In this document: positions 1 to 8,954 of the stretch, one piece after another | Layout: every line of letters begins with the position of its first letter | Numbering within the stretch: the first letter of the stretch is position 1 | NCBI GenBank assembly: GCA_024304885.1 | Contig: JALJOM010000003.1 | Coordinates: 1,274,110-1,338,109 of the forward strand | Direction of reading: 5' to 3' | DNA length: 64,000 nucleotides | Source of the DNA: Beijerinckiaceae bacterium | GTDB lineage: Bacteria; Pseudomonadota; Alphaproteobacteria; Rhizobiales; Beijerinckiaceae | Notes under the pieces: model-generated | Database searches by the model: none | Told to the model about the DNA's origin: nothing | Seen by the model: only the letters and a program-made list of their open reading frames with translations | Program-made: the position numbers and the translations under genes

Positions 1-352
1 CGTAGCCTCCGACGACGAATCGATCCGACCCGAGGCGAAATGTCGGAACCGTCGCGGGTTTCCGCGTGACGTCGTAGCGAAAGGCCCAGGTTCCACGTCG
101 GGCGGGGAAGAGATGGCCGACCTCGCTCGGCGCCTCGGGGTGAACGCAGATCACGCCGCAGAAGTCGCGGTACTCGTGCCAGAGATCGACATCGATCCTG
201 CCGTCCTGCGTGAGCGGCGCGACGAGCAGATAGCCGGTCGCGCCGTCTCGATCGGCAGGGCACTTGTCGAGCGCCAATTCCAGCCGGATCCGGCGAAAGC
301 TCCACGGAAGCAACGCCCAGCTGGACTTCGCGAGCCGGTCCAGTTTTCCCAT
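1..352 (-). CDS. Unknown protein, N-terminal part only (runs off left edge)
   Basis: An open frame on the minus strand begins at an ATG at 352 and is still open at base 1, giving 117 residues. A GAGG-containing stretch lies about 7 bases before the ATG. The visible part starts MGKLDRLAKSSWALLPWS and continues through RIDVDLWHEYRDFCGVICV and a W-A-F-R-Y-D-V segment. It is aromatic-rich and soluble-looking, with no signal peptide or membrane segment. I do not recognise a family with confidence. It resembles short conserved proteins of unknown function in Rhizobiales, but that is impression only. The overlapping plus-strand frame at 113-373 is arginine-rich and looks like a shadow. Confidence 0.6.
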   Translation of the reverse strand, partial: MGKLDRLAKSSWALLPWSFRRIRLELALDKCPADRDGATGYLLVAPLTQDGRIDVDLWHEYRDFCGVICVHPEAPSEVGHLFPARRGTWAFRYDVTRKPATVPTFRLGSDRFVVGGY

Positions 353-369
353 CCTGTCGCCTCGTCGTT

Positions 370-566
370 CTAGAGCAACTTCTACCGAGCCGAACGCAGG
401 TCCACTTATCGATCTCGATGTTGCGCGAGGCCCTTCTCCGAGCGCTTTCGCCCGAAGGGGAGAGAAAAGCGCTAAGGGGTCGAGGTAGATCGACATCGAT
501 GCGAAATTGCTACAAGACAACTATGTAAAGTGGGGTTCCGATTCGACCGGACCGGAACCCCGCTCC
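370..566. repeat. Repeat A, copy A1 (composite form)
   Basis: Starts at a CTAG at 370-373 and fills much of the gap before fixL. It carries the family landmarks: a broken form of GAGCATTTTCC, then GCGAAATTGC, then a GTTCCGATTCGACCGGA-like hairpin. Between them lies an inner block with CTTCTCCGAGCGCTTTCGCC and GGTAGATCGACATCGATGCG that is also present in copies at 11638 and 24583. No protein-like reading frame is convincing in 353-839. Confidence 0.7.
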
Positions 567-839
567 CGTCGCGGCTCTCGCGGCGAAGCGAGCCGATGCG
601 AGCTCCGTCGCATCGACCGCGCCCGCACCACTGCTCGCGTGCTGGACAAGCTCGCGGCATTTTCCGATAGTCGCCGTGGAGCGCGAGCGACCTGTGCTCC
701 TATGCCACGGCGGCGGCGTGGGACGCTTGATCCAGCGCAAGGCGGGCATCCGTGCCTGCGCCCCGCGCGCTCGGGGCAGGTGCTGCGCCGAAGACCATTG
801 CGAGCAAGGCTCGCGACCCGAGACGATTTCAGAGATCCC

Positions 840-2348
840 ATGGCGGCGACTCCGGATGATACCGACAAGGTTCGTCTCGCCGTGGAGGCGGCGGGCATCG
901 GGACCTGGGATTGGGACCTCGATCGCGATACCGTCACCTGCTCGGAGACCTGCGCGCGCCTGCTCGGTGTGACCGGTCACGGCCCGCGGACCTACCCGGA
1001 TCTTGCCGCTCTTGTGCATCCGGATGACCGCGAGCTGGTACGATCGGCTTTCGAGGCCGCGACGGCGACCGGGACCATCGACGTCGATTTTCGGGTCTTG
1101 CCCGGAGGCCGCCGGGAATTCTGGCGCCGTGCGCGAGGCGTGCTGCGAACCGACGCAGCGGGCACATCGAAAGGATTGACCGGGGTCGTCCTCGACATTG
1201 ACGGAGAAAAACGCAGCGAGACGGAGCTGCGCGCGCGCAAGCGCCATCTTCAGTCGATTCTCGACACGGTTCCCGATGCGATGGTCGTGATCGGCGAGGA
1301 CGGCATCATCCGCTCGTTCAGCGCCGCGGCCGAGAGGCTTTTCGGCTACCTGGCCGAGGAGGCCATCGGCCGGAACGTCGGAATGCTGATGCCGGAGCCC
1401 GACTCGGGGCATCACGATTCCTATATCCAGCGCTATCTGCACACCGGTGAGCGACGCATCATCGGGCTCGGCCGCGTGGTCACCGGCTTGCGCAAGGACG
1501 GCTCCACCTTTCCGATGCATCTCAGCGTCGGCGAGATGCGCTCCGGAGACAGCCGATTTTTCACGGGCTTCATCCGCGACCTCACCGAGCGCCAGGAGAC
1601 CCAGGCCAAGCTGCACGAGCTTCAAGCGAACCTGTTCCACGTCTCTCGGCTGAGCGCGCTCGGCGAGATGGCCTCGAGCCTCGCGCACGAGCTGAATCAG
1701 CCGCTCGCCGCGATCAACAATTATCTCAAGGGGTGCCGCAGGCTGCTGGAGGCGAGCGAGCATCCGCGGGTCGAGACCATCCGGGACGCGCTCGACAAGG
1801 CCGCGGACCAGGCTCTGCGCGCCGGCGAGATCATCCGGCGCCTGCGCGACTTCGTCTCCCGCCGCGAGAGCGACAAGACGATCGTCAAGGTATTGCGCCT
1901 GATCGAGGAAGCGAGCGCGCTCGCCCTCGTCGGCGCGCGTGAGCAGGGTGTGAGGGTGCGCAGCCTGACCGACCCTTCCATTCAATACGTGCTTGCCGAC
2001 CACGTGCAAATTCAGCAGGTTCTCGTCAATCTCCTGCGTAACGCCCTCGAGTCCATGCAAGGGTCGGAACAGCGCGAGCTCGACATCGGCGTGCGGCGCT
2101 CGGATCACGGAATGGCCGAGATCATGGTCTCCGATACGGGGTCAGGAATCGCGCCGGAGATTTTGCCACGGCTCTTCGAACCCTTCGTCACCACGAAGGA
2201 CACCGGAATGGGGGTCGGATTGTCGATCAGCAAGGCGATCATCGAGGCGCATGGCGGACGCCTGTGGGTGGAACCGAACCCGAACGGCGGCACCATCTTC
2301 AAGTTCACGCTTCCGTTCGTCGACGAGGCCGAGCAAGATGCCGGCTAG
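840..2348 (+). CDS. fixL: Oxygen-sensing PAS-heme histidine kinase FixL
   Basis: A 502-residue sensor kinase of the FixLJ two-component system: oxygen leaving the PAS heme allows autophosphorylation and phosphotransfer to FixJ. Order: PAS 1 (about 12-122), heme PAS 2 (about 138-250), dimerisation/phosphoacceptor domain with H283 in LAHELNQPL, and the ATPase domain (N397-A402 N box, DTGSGIAPE and GVGLSIS G boxes). By comparison with rhizobial FixL, H192 in HHDSYIQRY is the proximal heme ligand. The arginine of the downstream GRVVTG segment (R212) matches the oxygen-contacting arginine. The position that is His214 in Bradyrhizobium is Arg here, as in Sinorhizobium. There is no membrane segment, so it is cytoplasmic, as in Bradyrhizobium. 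I chose the ATG at 840 because upstream frame is repeat-derived and arginine-rich. The 3' end overlaps fixJ by 11 bases. Confidence 0.93.
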   Translation: MAATPDDTDKVRLAVEAAGIGTWDWDLDRDTVTCSETCARLLGVTGHGPRTYPDLAALVHPDDRELVRSAFEAATATGTIDVDFRVLPGGRREFWRRARGVLRTDAAGTSKGLTGVVLDIDGEKRSETELRARKRHLQSILDTVPDAMVVIGEDGIIRSFSAAAERLFGYLAEEAIGRNVGMLMPEPDSGHHDSYIQRYLHTGERRIIGLGRVVTGLRKDGSTFPMHLSVGEMRSGDSRFFTGFIRDLTERQETQAKLHELQANLFHVSRLSALGEMASSLAHELNQPLAAINNYLKGCRRLLEASEHPRVETIRDALDKAADQALRAGEIIRRLRDFVSRRESDKTIVKVLRLIEEASALALVGAREQGVRVRSLTDPSIQYVLADHVQIQQVLVNLLRNALESMQGSEQRELDIGVRRSDHGMAEIMVSDTGSGIAPEILPRLFEPFVTTKDTGMGVGLSISKAIIEAHGGRLWVEPNPNGGTIFKFTLPFVDEAEQDAG

Positions 2349-2955
2349 CACTGTCGTTCAGGTGATCGACGACGATCCCGCGATGCGCGACTCGCTCGAT
2401 TTCCTGCTGGGATCGGCGGGGTTCGCCGTCGAGCTCTTCGATTCGGCCGAAGCCTTTCTCGCCGCGCCGGCTTCGCATTCTGCGGGATGCGTCCTCACCG
2501 ATGTCCGCATGGGAGGGCTCGACGGGCTCGAGCTGCTGTCGCGGTTGCGCGAGGCGGGACGCGATATTCCCGTCATCGTCATGACCGGCCACGGTGACGT
2601 GCCTCTCGCGGTCAAGGCGATGAAGCTCGGGGCGACGGATTTCGTCGAGAAGCCGATCGACGGGGACTCGCTGATCGCGGCCGTGCAGGCCGCATTGGCA
2701 ACGGGCTCGGGAGCGACCGCGACGCCTGCGCCGAGCCCGGAGTTCGCCTCGCGGCTCGCGAGCTTGAGCCACCGCGAGCAGCAGGTTCTTCAGGGCCTGA
2801 TCGACGGACGGACCAACAAGGAGATCGCCCGCACCTTCGATCTCAGCCCGCGGACCGTCGAGGTCTATCGCGCCAAGCTCATGACCAAGATGCAGGCCGG
2901 CAACATCTCGGAGCTCGTCAGGTTCGCGATCAAGGCGGGCCTTTCGCCGTCATGA
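2338..2955 (+). CDS. fixJ: Response regulator FixJ
   Basis: A 205-residue DNA-binding response regulator, the partner of FixL. The receiver domain covers about 5-120, with the acidic pocket D11-D13, phosphoacceptor D55 in [11 protein letters not shown]83 and K105. The LuxR-type helix-turn-helix lies at about 138-200 (LSHREQQVL through [16 protein letters not shown]). The length matches the family. The ATG at 2338 lies inside the end of fixL, so the two are translationally coupled. In known systems phospho-FixJ activates fixK, and here a FixK-type gene lies 2.4 kb away at 5379-6065, so a local cascade is likely. Which promoters this FixJ binds cannot be read from the sequence. Confidence 0.93.
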   Translation: MPASTVVQVIDDDPAMRDSLDFLLGSAGFAVELFDSAEAFLAAPASHSAGCVLTDVRMGGLDGLELLSRLREAGRDIPVIVMTGHGDVPLAVKAMKLGATDFVEKPIDGDSLIAAVQAALATGSGATATPAPSPEFASRLASLSHREQQVLQGLIDGRTNKEIARTFDLSPRTVEVYRAKLMTKMQAGNISELVRFAIKAGLSPS

Positions 2956-2964
2956 CGAAACGAA

Positions 2965-3453
2965 TCAAGGGATGGATGCGTTGCTGCTCTCGCCCTTGGT
3001 GAAGGCCTCGACGACGCGCTTCTCGATCTCGTAGACCGGCAGATGTGTGAGATCATGGCCGATCTCGGCGCGGGTCGCGGCCTTGACGGCAGGTGTCGCG
3101 ATCTTCCGGATCTGTCCCAGCACATGCGGCGGCGCGACGATCACGAGGCTGTTCGTCGCCCCGTCCCTCACGAGCTCGTGCACACGGTCCATGACGCCCG
3201 CGACGAAGGCATGTTCCTCCTCCTCGTGCCGATCCGTCTCGGCCATGGCGCTGCGGATCGTGCTGCCGGCCGCCTGGAAACCGCGTCCGGGCTTGTCGGT
3301 GACGAGCTCCCGGTTCGGCGCGTCCTGGTGCTCGCGGACCTCGCGTGTCTTCAAGTTCGGAAAGGTTTCGTCCCCGGCGTTCTCGAGGATGAGCGCCTTG
3401 CGGCCGTCGGAGACGACCACGAGGTCGCCGGCGCGCAGCGAAGGATTCGGCAT
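2965..3453 (-). CDS. Host-attachment (baeRF-like) family protein
   Basis: A 162-residue cytoplasmic protein, start chosen at 3453 because GGAGG sits five bases before that ATG. It begins MPNPSLRAGDLVVVSDGRKA, carries a DxG-rich first half, and ends with a conserved block around THLPVYEIEKRVVEAF. This pattern matches the family once linked to Agrobacterium attachment proteins and later grouped with bacterial relatives of archaeo-eukaryotic release factors. The biochemical function is not established. It converges on fixJ, with only 9 bases between their ends. Its company (FixLJ, Hsp20, BON protein) is typical of stress or micro-oxic clusters in Hyphomicrobiales. The family call is from sequence pattern. 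Confidence 0.75.
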   Translation of the reverse strand: MPNPSLRAGDLVVVSDGRKALILENAGDETFPNLKTREVREHQDAPNRELVTDKPGRGFQAAGSTIRSAMAETDRHEEEEHAFVAGVMDRVHELVRDGATNSLVIVAPPHVLGQIRKIATPAVKAATRAEIGHDLTHLPVYEIEKRVVEAFTKGESSNASIP

Positions 3454-3524
3454 TGGGGCCTCCACATCAAGCTTGTTCGCGACCAGTAGTGGCCCGAGGT
3501 TCCGCCTCGGGCCGAGCCTGGCTC

Positions 3525-3628
3525 GAGCGCTTTCCGTTTCGATGGAGTCGGAAAGCAGCTCTATTTTCCCGCTCAGTCGCATGTTCGCGACGTGAACCTT
3601 ATGTCCACTTCGCTGGAAAGTGCTCTAG
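3525..3628. repeat. Repeat A, copy A2
   Basis: Simple copy in the inverted orientation, running from GAGCGCTTTCCG to TCCACTTCGCTGGAAAGTGCTCTAG. The terminal CTAG (3625-3628) supplies the TAG stop codon of the hsp20 gene that reads leftward into it. Confidence 0.75.
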
Positions 3629-4083
3629 GCTTTCTTGATCTCGATCTTCTTCGTCACGGTCGGGGCCGGCTTCGGCACCTTCACGGTCAGGACTCCTTTG
3701 TCGATCGAGGCCTCGATCTTGGCCGGATCGATTCCCGACGGGAGCTGAATCGAACGCAAGAACGACCCGTAGGTTCGCTCCGAGATGTAGCGGTTCTTCT
3801 CCTTCTCTTCCTTCTCCGACCTCTTCTCGCCCTTGATCGTCAGGATGTCGTCGGTGAAGTCGATCTCGACGTCCTTCTCCTCGAGCCCGGGGAGCTCGGC
3901 CGTCACCTCGATGGATTGATCCGTCTCGGAGACGTCGACTCGCGGCATGACGTCGGTCGAGCGGAAGGCCGGGAAGCTGCGACCGAGATCGCTGACCATT
4001 CGGTCCAAATCGCTGTAGAGGGAGCTGAAGGGTTCGGTCACGCGGAGACGGTTGGTCGAGGGAATGAGAGATTTCAGGTTCAT
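3625..4083 (-). CDS. Small heat-shock protein, Hsp20 family
   Basis: A 152-residue alpha-crystallin-type chaperone that holds unfolding proteins in the cytoplasm without ATP. The N-terminal arm contains LYSDLDRMVSDLGR. The alpha-crystallin domain spans about 42-145, with VDVSETDQSIEVTAELPGLE and the usual ERTYGSFLRSIQLPSGID block. It ends with EIKKA just after VTKKIEIK, so the classic C-terminal I-X-I is present only as IEI. The length is normal. Its stop codon overlaps a repeat A end, so the original tail may have been trimmed. Neighbours suggest control by the FixLJ-FixK system, but no FixK box was found upstream. Confidence 0.92.
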   Translation of the reverse strand: MNLKSLIPSTNRLRVTEPFSSLYSDLDRMVSDLGRSFPAFRSTDVMPRVDVSETDQSIEVTAELPGLEEKDVEIDFTDDILTIKGEKRSEKEEKEKNRYISERTYGSFLRSIQLPSGIDPAKIEASIDKGVLTVKVPKPAPTVTKKIEIKKA

Positions 4084-4258
4084 GTCTCGATCTCCGAGTT
4101 TGCGGGGCGCTCGGTTCGGCGCTCCGGTGCGATCTGCGGCGCGCTGGCGCCGCAGCTGCGGGTCACTGCCCAGGATCCTCGTCGCGACGGGTTCCGTTTC
4201 GGGTCGGTCCTGAGCTAGAACACCGGGGCTTTGCTCCAGCTGAAGGTCTCGAGCCCCG

Positions 4259-4597
4259 ATGTCGAAACATGTTGCTCGCGCTCCGGCGGTCGTCCTCCTG
4301 CTCGCCCTGGCCGTCGCCGCGCCGGAACCGTCGCGCGCCGCGGACGGCGACCCGGCCTTGGGCCTGACGCTCGCGCAGGAATGGTGCGCGAAGTGCCACG
4401 CGACCGGCCGCTACGGCGACAGCCCCCTTGCGATCGCACCGCCGTTTCGCGAGCTGCACAAGCGCTACGATGTCGAGGATCTCGCCGAATCGCTCGCCGA
4501 AGGCATCCTGGTCGGACATCCGACGATGCCCTCGTTCCGTTTCGATCCGGATCAGATCGACAACCTCATCGCCTATCTGAAGTCCCTCGAACGCTGA
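4259..4597 (+). CDS. Small class I c-type cytochrome
   Basis: A 112-residue exported mono-heme cytochrome c. A signal peptide covers about 1-27 (a hydrophobic VVLLLALAVAA core, then a PSRA-A cleavage region). The heme site is C43-A-K-C46-H47, and M90 in GHPTMPSF is the likely axial ligand. The C-terminal helix IDNLIAYLKSLE is typical of the class. It probably carries single electrons in the periplasm, partner unknown. It is divergent from hsp20 and convergent with the BON gene (9 bases apart). Its place in a FixLJ/FixK block suggests micro-oxic respiration, but that is inference. Confidence 0.88.
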   Translation: MSKHVARAPAVVLLLALAVAAPEPSRAADGDPALGLTLAQEWCAKCHATGRYGDSPLAIAPPFRELHKRYDVEDLAESLAEGILVGHPTMPSFRFDPDQIDNLIAYLKSLER

Positions 4598-4606
4598 CGG
4601 GCGCGA

Positions 4607-5254
4607 TCAGTCCAGGGTCAAGCGGTCCTCGACGACCTTCACGCCGGGGGCCGACCAGGCCGCGCGCTCGGCGAGCCCGCGCTCGTACCAAGCCTTTACC
4701 TTGCCCTCGAGCGTCACCTTGTCGTTGTCGACGATGACGCGAATGGAGTCGGCTTCGATCTCGGCGTTGCGCTTCAAGCTGTCCATGATCTTCTTGTGTA
4801 CGTCGGCGGCCGCCACGCGCGGCCTGATCTCGATGAGGTTGGAAACCCCCGAGATGCCGGAAAGCTTGCGTACCGCCGATTCCGCCGCGAGCCGTTGATA
4901 TTGCCATTCCACGGCGCCGGTAAGCGTTACCCAGCCTTTCTCGACCTTGACATGAATGCTGCCGTCCGGGACCTGCACGCTCCAATGGAGAATGTTCACC
5001 GCCCGCTGCGCGATCTCGTCGTCCGATCGCTTCTGATGGTCGGGGTAGCGGACCTCGATCTCCTGGGCGATCGCCCTCACGCCCTTGACGCGCTCGACCG
5101 CGCGCTCCGCGGCGATCTTCTCGACATAGCTCGCGACATGGCCGGTCAAGGTGACGACTCCCTTCTCGACCGAGACGCCGATATTCGCGGCATTGATGCT
5201 CGGCTCGAACTCGAGCTCGTCGATCACGAGCTGACGTAGGTCCAGGTCGTCCAT
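4607..5254 (-). CDS. Triple BON-domain protein
   Basis: A 215-residue protein made of three BON domains (about 5-70, 78-146 and 150-215). Each has the V-x-V-x-x-G-x-V-T-L-x-G core: GVSVEKGVVTLTG, HVKVEKGWVTLTG and RVIVDNDKVTLEG. BON domains are thought to bind phospholipid or envelope surfaces and recur in osmotic-shock and hypoxia proteins. No signal peptide follows the chosen start at 5254, which has AGGGAG upstream, so it would be cytoplasmic unless a longer start is used. A TTGAC-N4-GTCAA palindrome lies 83 bases upstream, so FixK/FNR-type control is probable. Function is not known beyond the domain. Confidence 0.85.
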   Translation of the reverse strand: MDDLDLRQLVIDELEFEPSINAANIGVSVEKGVVTLTGHVASYVEKIAAERAVERVKGVRAIAQEIEVRYPDHQKRSDDEIAQRAVNILHWSVQVPDGSIHVKVEKGWVTLTGAVEWQYQRLAAESAVRKLSGISGVSNLIEIRPRVAAADVHKKIMDSLKRNAEIEADSIRVIVDNDKVTLEGKVKAWYERGLAERAAWSAPGVKVVEDRLTLD

Positions 5255-5336
5255 GTGAGGTCTCCCTTGTGTCTCGATGTGAGGTCTTGCCCGCATCGGC
5301 CGCGGGCCAGCTTGCGCAATAACCGGGCGGGCTTGG

Positions 5337-5350
5337 TTGACTTGGGTCAA
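5337..5350. promoter_or_regulatory. FixK/FNR-type operator upstream of the BON gene
   Basis: TTGACTTGGGTCAA is a perfect TTGAC-N4-GTCAA palindrome and matches the TTGAT-N4-ATCAA consensus except for the symmetric inner T/C change. It sits 83 bases before the BON-domain start codon (minus strand), the right range for a class II site centred near -41. The regulator gene at 5379-6065 ends 29 bases away and is the obvious candidate protein. Confidence 0.7.
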
Positions 5351-5378
5351 TGGGCTGGCCCGCGCGGGGCCGGGCCGC

Positions 5379-6065
5379 CTATTCGGCGTCCTCCTCGAGC
5401 TTGCGGCGCTTGACGAGAACGACATGGCGCGCATCGATCAGCTGGACAATCCCGCTCGCCTGGAATTGCGAGAAGCCGCGCGACACGGTCTCGAGCGTGA
5501 GGCCGAGGTAATCCGCGATGTCGCGGCGCGACATCGGAAGCTCGACGACGCCCGTTCCGCCGAGCCTTTTGTCCATCTCGATCAGGAAGGCGGCCAGGCG
5601 CTCGGTCGCCGTCTTGCGCCCGAGCAGGAGCATGTGGTCTTCCGCGTGGCGCAGCTGACCGGCGGTCATGAGCCAGAGCTCCCTGGCGGCGCTCACGTCA
5701 CGCGTCGCGAGCGATTCGATCTGGCTGCGCTTGAACAGGAGAACCTTGGTGTCGGTCGTGGCTTCCGCAGTGAGCAGGTGCCGCGTGCCGAGTTCGAACC
5801 CGAAATAATCGCCCGGCAGATGGAAGCCGCCGATCTGCCGACGCCCGTCGCGCATGACCTTGTAGGTGCGCACGGCACCCGACACGACCTTGTAGACGAA
5901 CTCGTTGTCTTCCCCCTCGCCGTAGATTTCCTCGTCCCGACCGTAGGAGAAGCTCGTCCCCAGAATTTCGGGCGTGCTGGCGAAGAGCGGGGCAGGGGTC
6001 TGGCCGAAGCTTTGCGGGCGGAGCGCGGCGGGCCGGGTGGAGGGCGCGACGGTTTGGATGAACAT
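5379..6065 (-). CDS. Crp/Fnr-family regulator, FixK type
   Basis: A 228-residue transcription factor. The cyclic-nucleotide-binding-like domain spans about 35-150, and the C-terminal winged helix-turn-helix contains MSRRDIADYLGLTLETVSR, whose E-T-V-S-R recognition helix is the Fnr/FixK signature for TTGAT half-sites. There is no N-terminal cysteine cluster, so it is not an iron-sulfur Fnr and fits the FixK subgroup. The start at 6065 is preferred because AGGAG sits 8 bases upstream. The first ATG at 6092 has no comparable site. In FixLJ organisms this protein relays the low-oxygen signal. Proximity to fixLJ and to the box at 5337 supports that role. Confidence 0.85.
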   Translation of the reverse strand: MFIQTVAPSTRPAALRPQSFGQTPAPLFASTPEILGTSFSYGRDEEIYGEGEDNEFVYKVVSGAVRTYKVMRDGRRQIGGFHLPGDYFGFELGTRHLLTAEATTDTKVLLFKRSQIESLATRDVSAARELWLMTAGQLRHAEDHMLLLGRKTATERLAAFLIEMDKRLGGTGVVELPMSRRDIADYLGLTLETVSRGFSQFQASGIVQLIDARHVVLVKRRKLEEDAE

Positions 6066-6265
6066 GGGGTCGGCTCCTTTCGTTGCCGTCACCTTTCCCC
6101 AGAACGTCGCGGCACGCTATTCGGTCCGAACCCTTACGGCCAAACCCCTAGGTAGAATCCCGGAGCTGCGTAGCCGCCCCGCTTCGTTCCGCGATGCAGC
6201 AAATCCTGCGACGGCTCGGCCGGGATTCGGGTATCCTTGCGCGATCTCCCTCCTCGGAGTGATCG

Positions 6266-8875
6266 ATGTCGCGTCGAAACAGCCTCGGAAAGGTCCCGGA
6301 TCGACCAGCAATCGACCGACGCGATCGACGTGACGGCCGAAAGGACAGCGGTGTCTCGGCCGAGTGGCGGACACGTTCCCTTCCGGACCTCTTTCGCGCG
6401 CTTCGGGCCTCCAAGCGTGGGCTCGACTCGCCGGACGCCGGCGCGCGTCTGGTCGCGTTCGGTCCAAATCTCATCGGAACGAAACCGAGGTTGCGCCTCG
6501 CCTTCTCCTTCCTCGAACGCTTGCAAAATCCGCTCGTCCTCGTGCTCCTCGTGGCCGCGGCCGTCTCGGCCTTCACCGGTGACGCGCCGAGCTTCTTCAT
6601 CATTTCGTTCGTCGTGGCCTGCTCTGTGGTGCTCGATGTGGTGCAGGAGCATCGAGCGCGGACCGCGGCAGAGCGACTTCGAGCGCAGGTGAGCCTCACC
6701 GCCAAGGTCATGCGGGACGGGCGCCCGACGTCCGTGCCGACCTCCGAGATCGTTCCCGGTGACGTGGTCTTGCTCTCCGCAGGCGATCTCGTTCCGGCCG
6801 ACGCGCGCTTGATCGAGGCGCAGCATCTCTACGTGAACCAGGCGCTCCTCACCGGAGAATCCTTTCCGATCGAGAAGGGCATTGTGGAATCCGCCGAGCC
6901 CAGCCGCGACGGCGGTGCGCCGGACGATGCCGTGTTCATGGGAAGCTCTGTGGTCAGCGGCACGGCGAAAGCGCTCGTCGCCGCGACGGGTAGCAAGGCC
7001 GAGATCGGGAAGGTCGCGACGAGCCTGCAAAGCGAGCCGCCGCCGACGGCCTTCACGCTGGGGCTGCGAGACTTCGGCTTCCTGATCGTGCAGCTCACGA
7101 TCGGCCTCGTCCTGTTCGTCCTCCTCGTCAACTTGCTGTTCCACCGCCCGCTGCTCCAGTCGTTTCTTTTCGCGCTGGCTCTCGCAGTGGGGCTCACTCC
7201 CGAGCTTCTGCCCATGGTCGTATCGGTCACCTTGGCGCATGGAGCACTGCGATTGTCGCGAGCCCAGGTGATCGTCAAGCGGCTGTCCGCCATTCACGAC
7301 CTCGGCGGCATGGATATCTTGTGCAGCGACAAGACCGGAACTCTGACCCAGGCCCATATTGCGCTCGTGCGTGAGGTGGACATCGAAGGCACCGATAGCG
7401 CTCGCGCCATGCGGCTCGCGCAGCTCAACGCCGCTTTCGAGACGGGGATCAAGAGCCCGCTCGACGAGGCGATCCTCGAGGCGGGGCCGATCGACCTCGC
7501 GGACTGGCGGAAGATCGACGAAGTTCCGTTCGATTTCGAGCGCCGGCGCGTCTCGATCCTCGCCGAAGGCGAGGGACGACGCATCCTCGTGGTGAAGGGC
7601 GCGCCGGAGGACGTGCTCGCTCTCTCGTCGTGCTACGAGGCGTGCGGCAACGATCCGCTGCCGCTCGACGCGGCTGCTCGCCAGCGCGCCGAGGCGACGT
7701 TCGACCGGCTCGGAAGCGACGGCTTCCGCGTCCTCGGCGTGGCGTGGCGCGAGGTCGAGGCGACGCGCGATCATGCCGGGACCGCCGACGAGCGCGAGCT
7801 GATCTTCGCGGGGTTCCTCGCCTTTCTCGATCCGCCGAAGCCCGACGCCAAGGCGGCGCTCGATTCCCTCCACGCGCTCGGCGTCGGCGTGAAGATCCTC
7901 ACGGGCGACAACGAGCACGTGACCCGCCATGTCTGCGCCGAGCTCGGGATCCCGATCGGCAAGACGCTCGTCGGGCCGGAGATCGCGGCCCTCGGGGACG
8001 AGGCCCTTGCGGCGCGGCTCGACGAGACGACGCTCTTCTGCCGGGTCACGCCGCAGCAGAAGTCGCGGATCATCGCGGCCTTGCGGCGCAAGGGTCATGT
8101 CGTCGGCTATATCGGGGACGGGATCAACGATGCGCCGTCCCTCCACATTGCCGATATCGGTTTCTCCGTCGATACCGCGACAGATGTCGCGAAGGAGGCG
8201 GCCTGCATGATCCTGCTGCGCAAGGACCTCGACGTGCTCGCGGAAGGCGTGCGGGAAGGCCGCAGGACCTTCGCCAACATCCTCAAATACATCATGATGG
8301 GGACGAGCTCGAACTTCGGCAACATGTTCTCGATGGCGGGCGGCGTGCTTTTCCTTCCGTTCTTGCCGATGCTGCCGGTGCAGGTGCTTCTGAACAACCT
8401 GCTCTACGATCTCTCCGAGGTGGCGATCCCCATGGACCGTGTCGAGGACGAGATGGTAGCGCGGCCGCGGCGCTGGGATCTTTCCGTCATCCGCAAATTC
8501 ATGATGGTGCTGGGTCCGATCAGCTCGGCCTTCGACTTCGTCACCTTCGGCTTGCTGATCCTCGCGTTCCGGGCCGGGGAGACGATCTTCCACACCGCCT
8601 GGTTCGTCGAGTCGATCGCGACCCAGGTCCTCGTCATCTTCATTATCCGGACCTCGCGCCCGTTCCGCGATCCTCCGCATCCCTTGCTCGCGGCGACGTC
8701 CGTCCTCGCTGTCTGCGTCGCCGTGGCTCTTCCGTTCTCCCCGCTCGGGACCTGGCTCGGATTTGCGCCCTTGTCGGCGCATCTGTTGCTGGCGCTGTCG
8801 GGGGTGACCCTCGTCTACCTCGGCCTTGTCTACATGGTGAGACGCCGGTTCTTTGCCCGCCATGGATTGACGTGA
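6266..8875 (+). CDS. mgtA: Magnesium-translocating P-type ATPase (MgtA/MgtB type)
   Basis: An 869-residue P-type ATPase with all core motifs: the TGES actuator loop (LLTGESFPIEKG), the phosphorylated D355 in CSDKTGTLT, nucleotide-binding segments, KILTGDN and the hinge GYIGDGINDAPSL. The end of the P-domain and the following helices read GTSSNFGNMFSMAG and LNNLLYDLSEVAIPMD, which place it in the Mg2+-importing P3B subgroup. About ten membrane segments are visible: two before the actuator domain, two before the P-domain (with a GLTPELLPMVVSV core), and six at the C-terminus. It would act in the inner membrane. No riboswitch-like leader was recognised in 6066-6265. A link to the FixK regulon is inferred from position only. 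Confidence 0.9.
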   Translation: MSRRNSLGKVPDRPAIDRRDRRDGRKDSGVSAEWRTRSLPDLFRALRASKRGLDSPDAGARLVAFGPNLIGTKPRLRLAFSFLERLQNPLVLVLLVAAAVSAFTGDAPSFFIISFVVACSVVLDVVQEHRARTAAERLRAQVSLTAKVMRDGRPTSVPTSEIVPGDVVLLSAGDLVPADARLIEAQHLYVNQALLTGESFPIEKGIVESAEPSRDGGAPDDAVFMGSSVVSGTAKALVAATGSKAEIGKVATSLQSEPPPTAFTLGLRDFGFLIVQLTIGLVLFVLLVNLLFHRPLLQSFLFALALAVGLTPELLPMVVSVTLAHGALRLSRAQVIVKRLSAIHDLGGMDILCSDKTGTLTQAHIALVREVDIEGTDSARAMRLAQLNAAFETGIKSPLDEAILEAGPIDLADWRKIDEVPFDFERRRVSILAEGEGRRILVVKGAPEDVLALSSCYEACGNDPLPLDAAARQRAEATFDRLGSDGFRVLGVAWREVEATRDHAGTADERELIFAGFLAFLDPPKPDAKAALDSLHALGVGVKILTGDNEHVTRHVCAELGIPIGKTLVGPEIAALGDEALAARLDETTLFCRVTPQQKSRIIAALRRKGHVVGYIGDGINDAPSLHIADIGFSVDTATDVAKEAACMILLRKDLDVLAEGVREGRRTFANILKYIMMGTSSNFGNMFSMAGGVLFLPFLPMLPVQVLLNNLLYDLSEVAIPMDRVEDEMVARPRRWDLSVIRKFMMVLGPISSAFDFVTFGLLILAFRAGETIFHTAWFVESIATQVLVIFIIRTSRPFRDPPHPLLAATSVLAVCVAVALPFSPLGTWLGFAPLSAHLLLALSGVTLVYLGLVYMVRRRFFARHGLT

Positions 8876-8881
8876 GGGGAG

Positions 8882-8910
8882 GGCGCTTCCCGATCCGATC
8901 GGAAAGCGCC
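8882..8910 (+). terminator. Strong hairpin after mgtA
   Basis: GGCGCTT-C-CCGATC / GATCGG-A-AAGCGCC forms a stem of 13 pairs with one mismatch seven bases after the mgtA stop. It lacks a T-run, so rho-independent termination is doubtful. The arm sequence resembles the end hairpin of repeat A, so it may be a repeat remnant that protects or ends the transcript. Confidence 0.4.
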
Positions 8911-8954
8911 GTTCCGTTCTCGTTTGGTCGCGGGAACGGCGGTCGTGGATGCGC

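Noticed and set aside
113-373. 86-residue plus-strand frame
   Set aside because: Opposite a minus-strand frame with a ribosome site and a more natural protein composition.
727-740. TTGATCCAGCGCAA as a FixK box before fixL
   Set aside because: Only the left half-site is good; the right half is CGCAA. Too weak to call.
510-2108. 532-residue frame opposite fixL
   Set aside because: Arginine/histidine-rich antisense shadow, typical of GC-rich DNA; fixL on the other strand has full domain structure.
8876-8954. Riboswitch or magnesium-sensing leader
   Set aside because: It lies after mgtA, not before it, and is only a hairpin related to repeat A.
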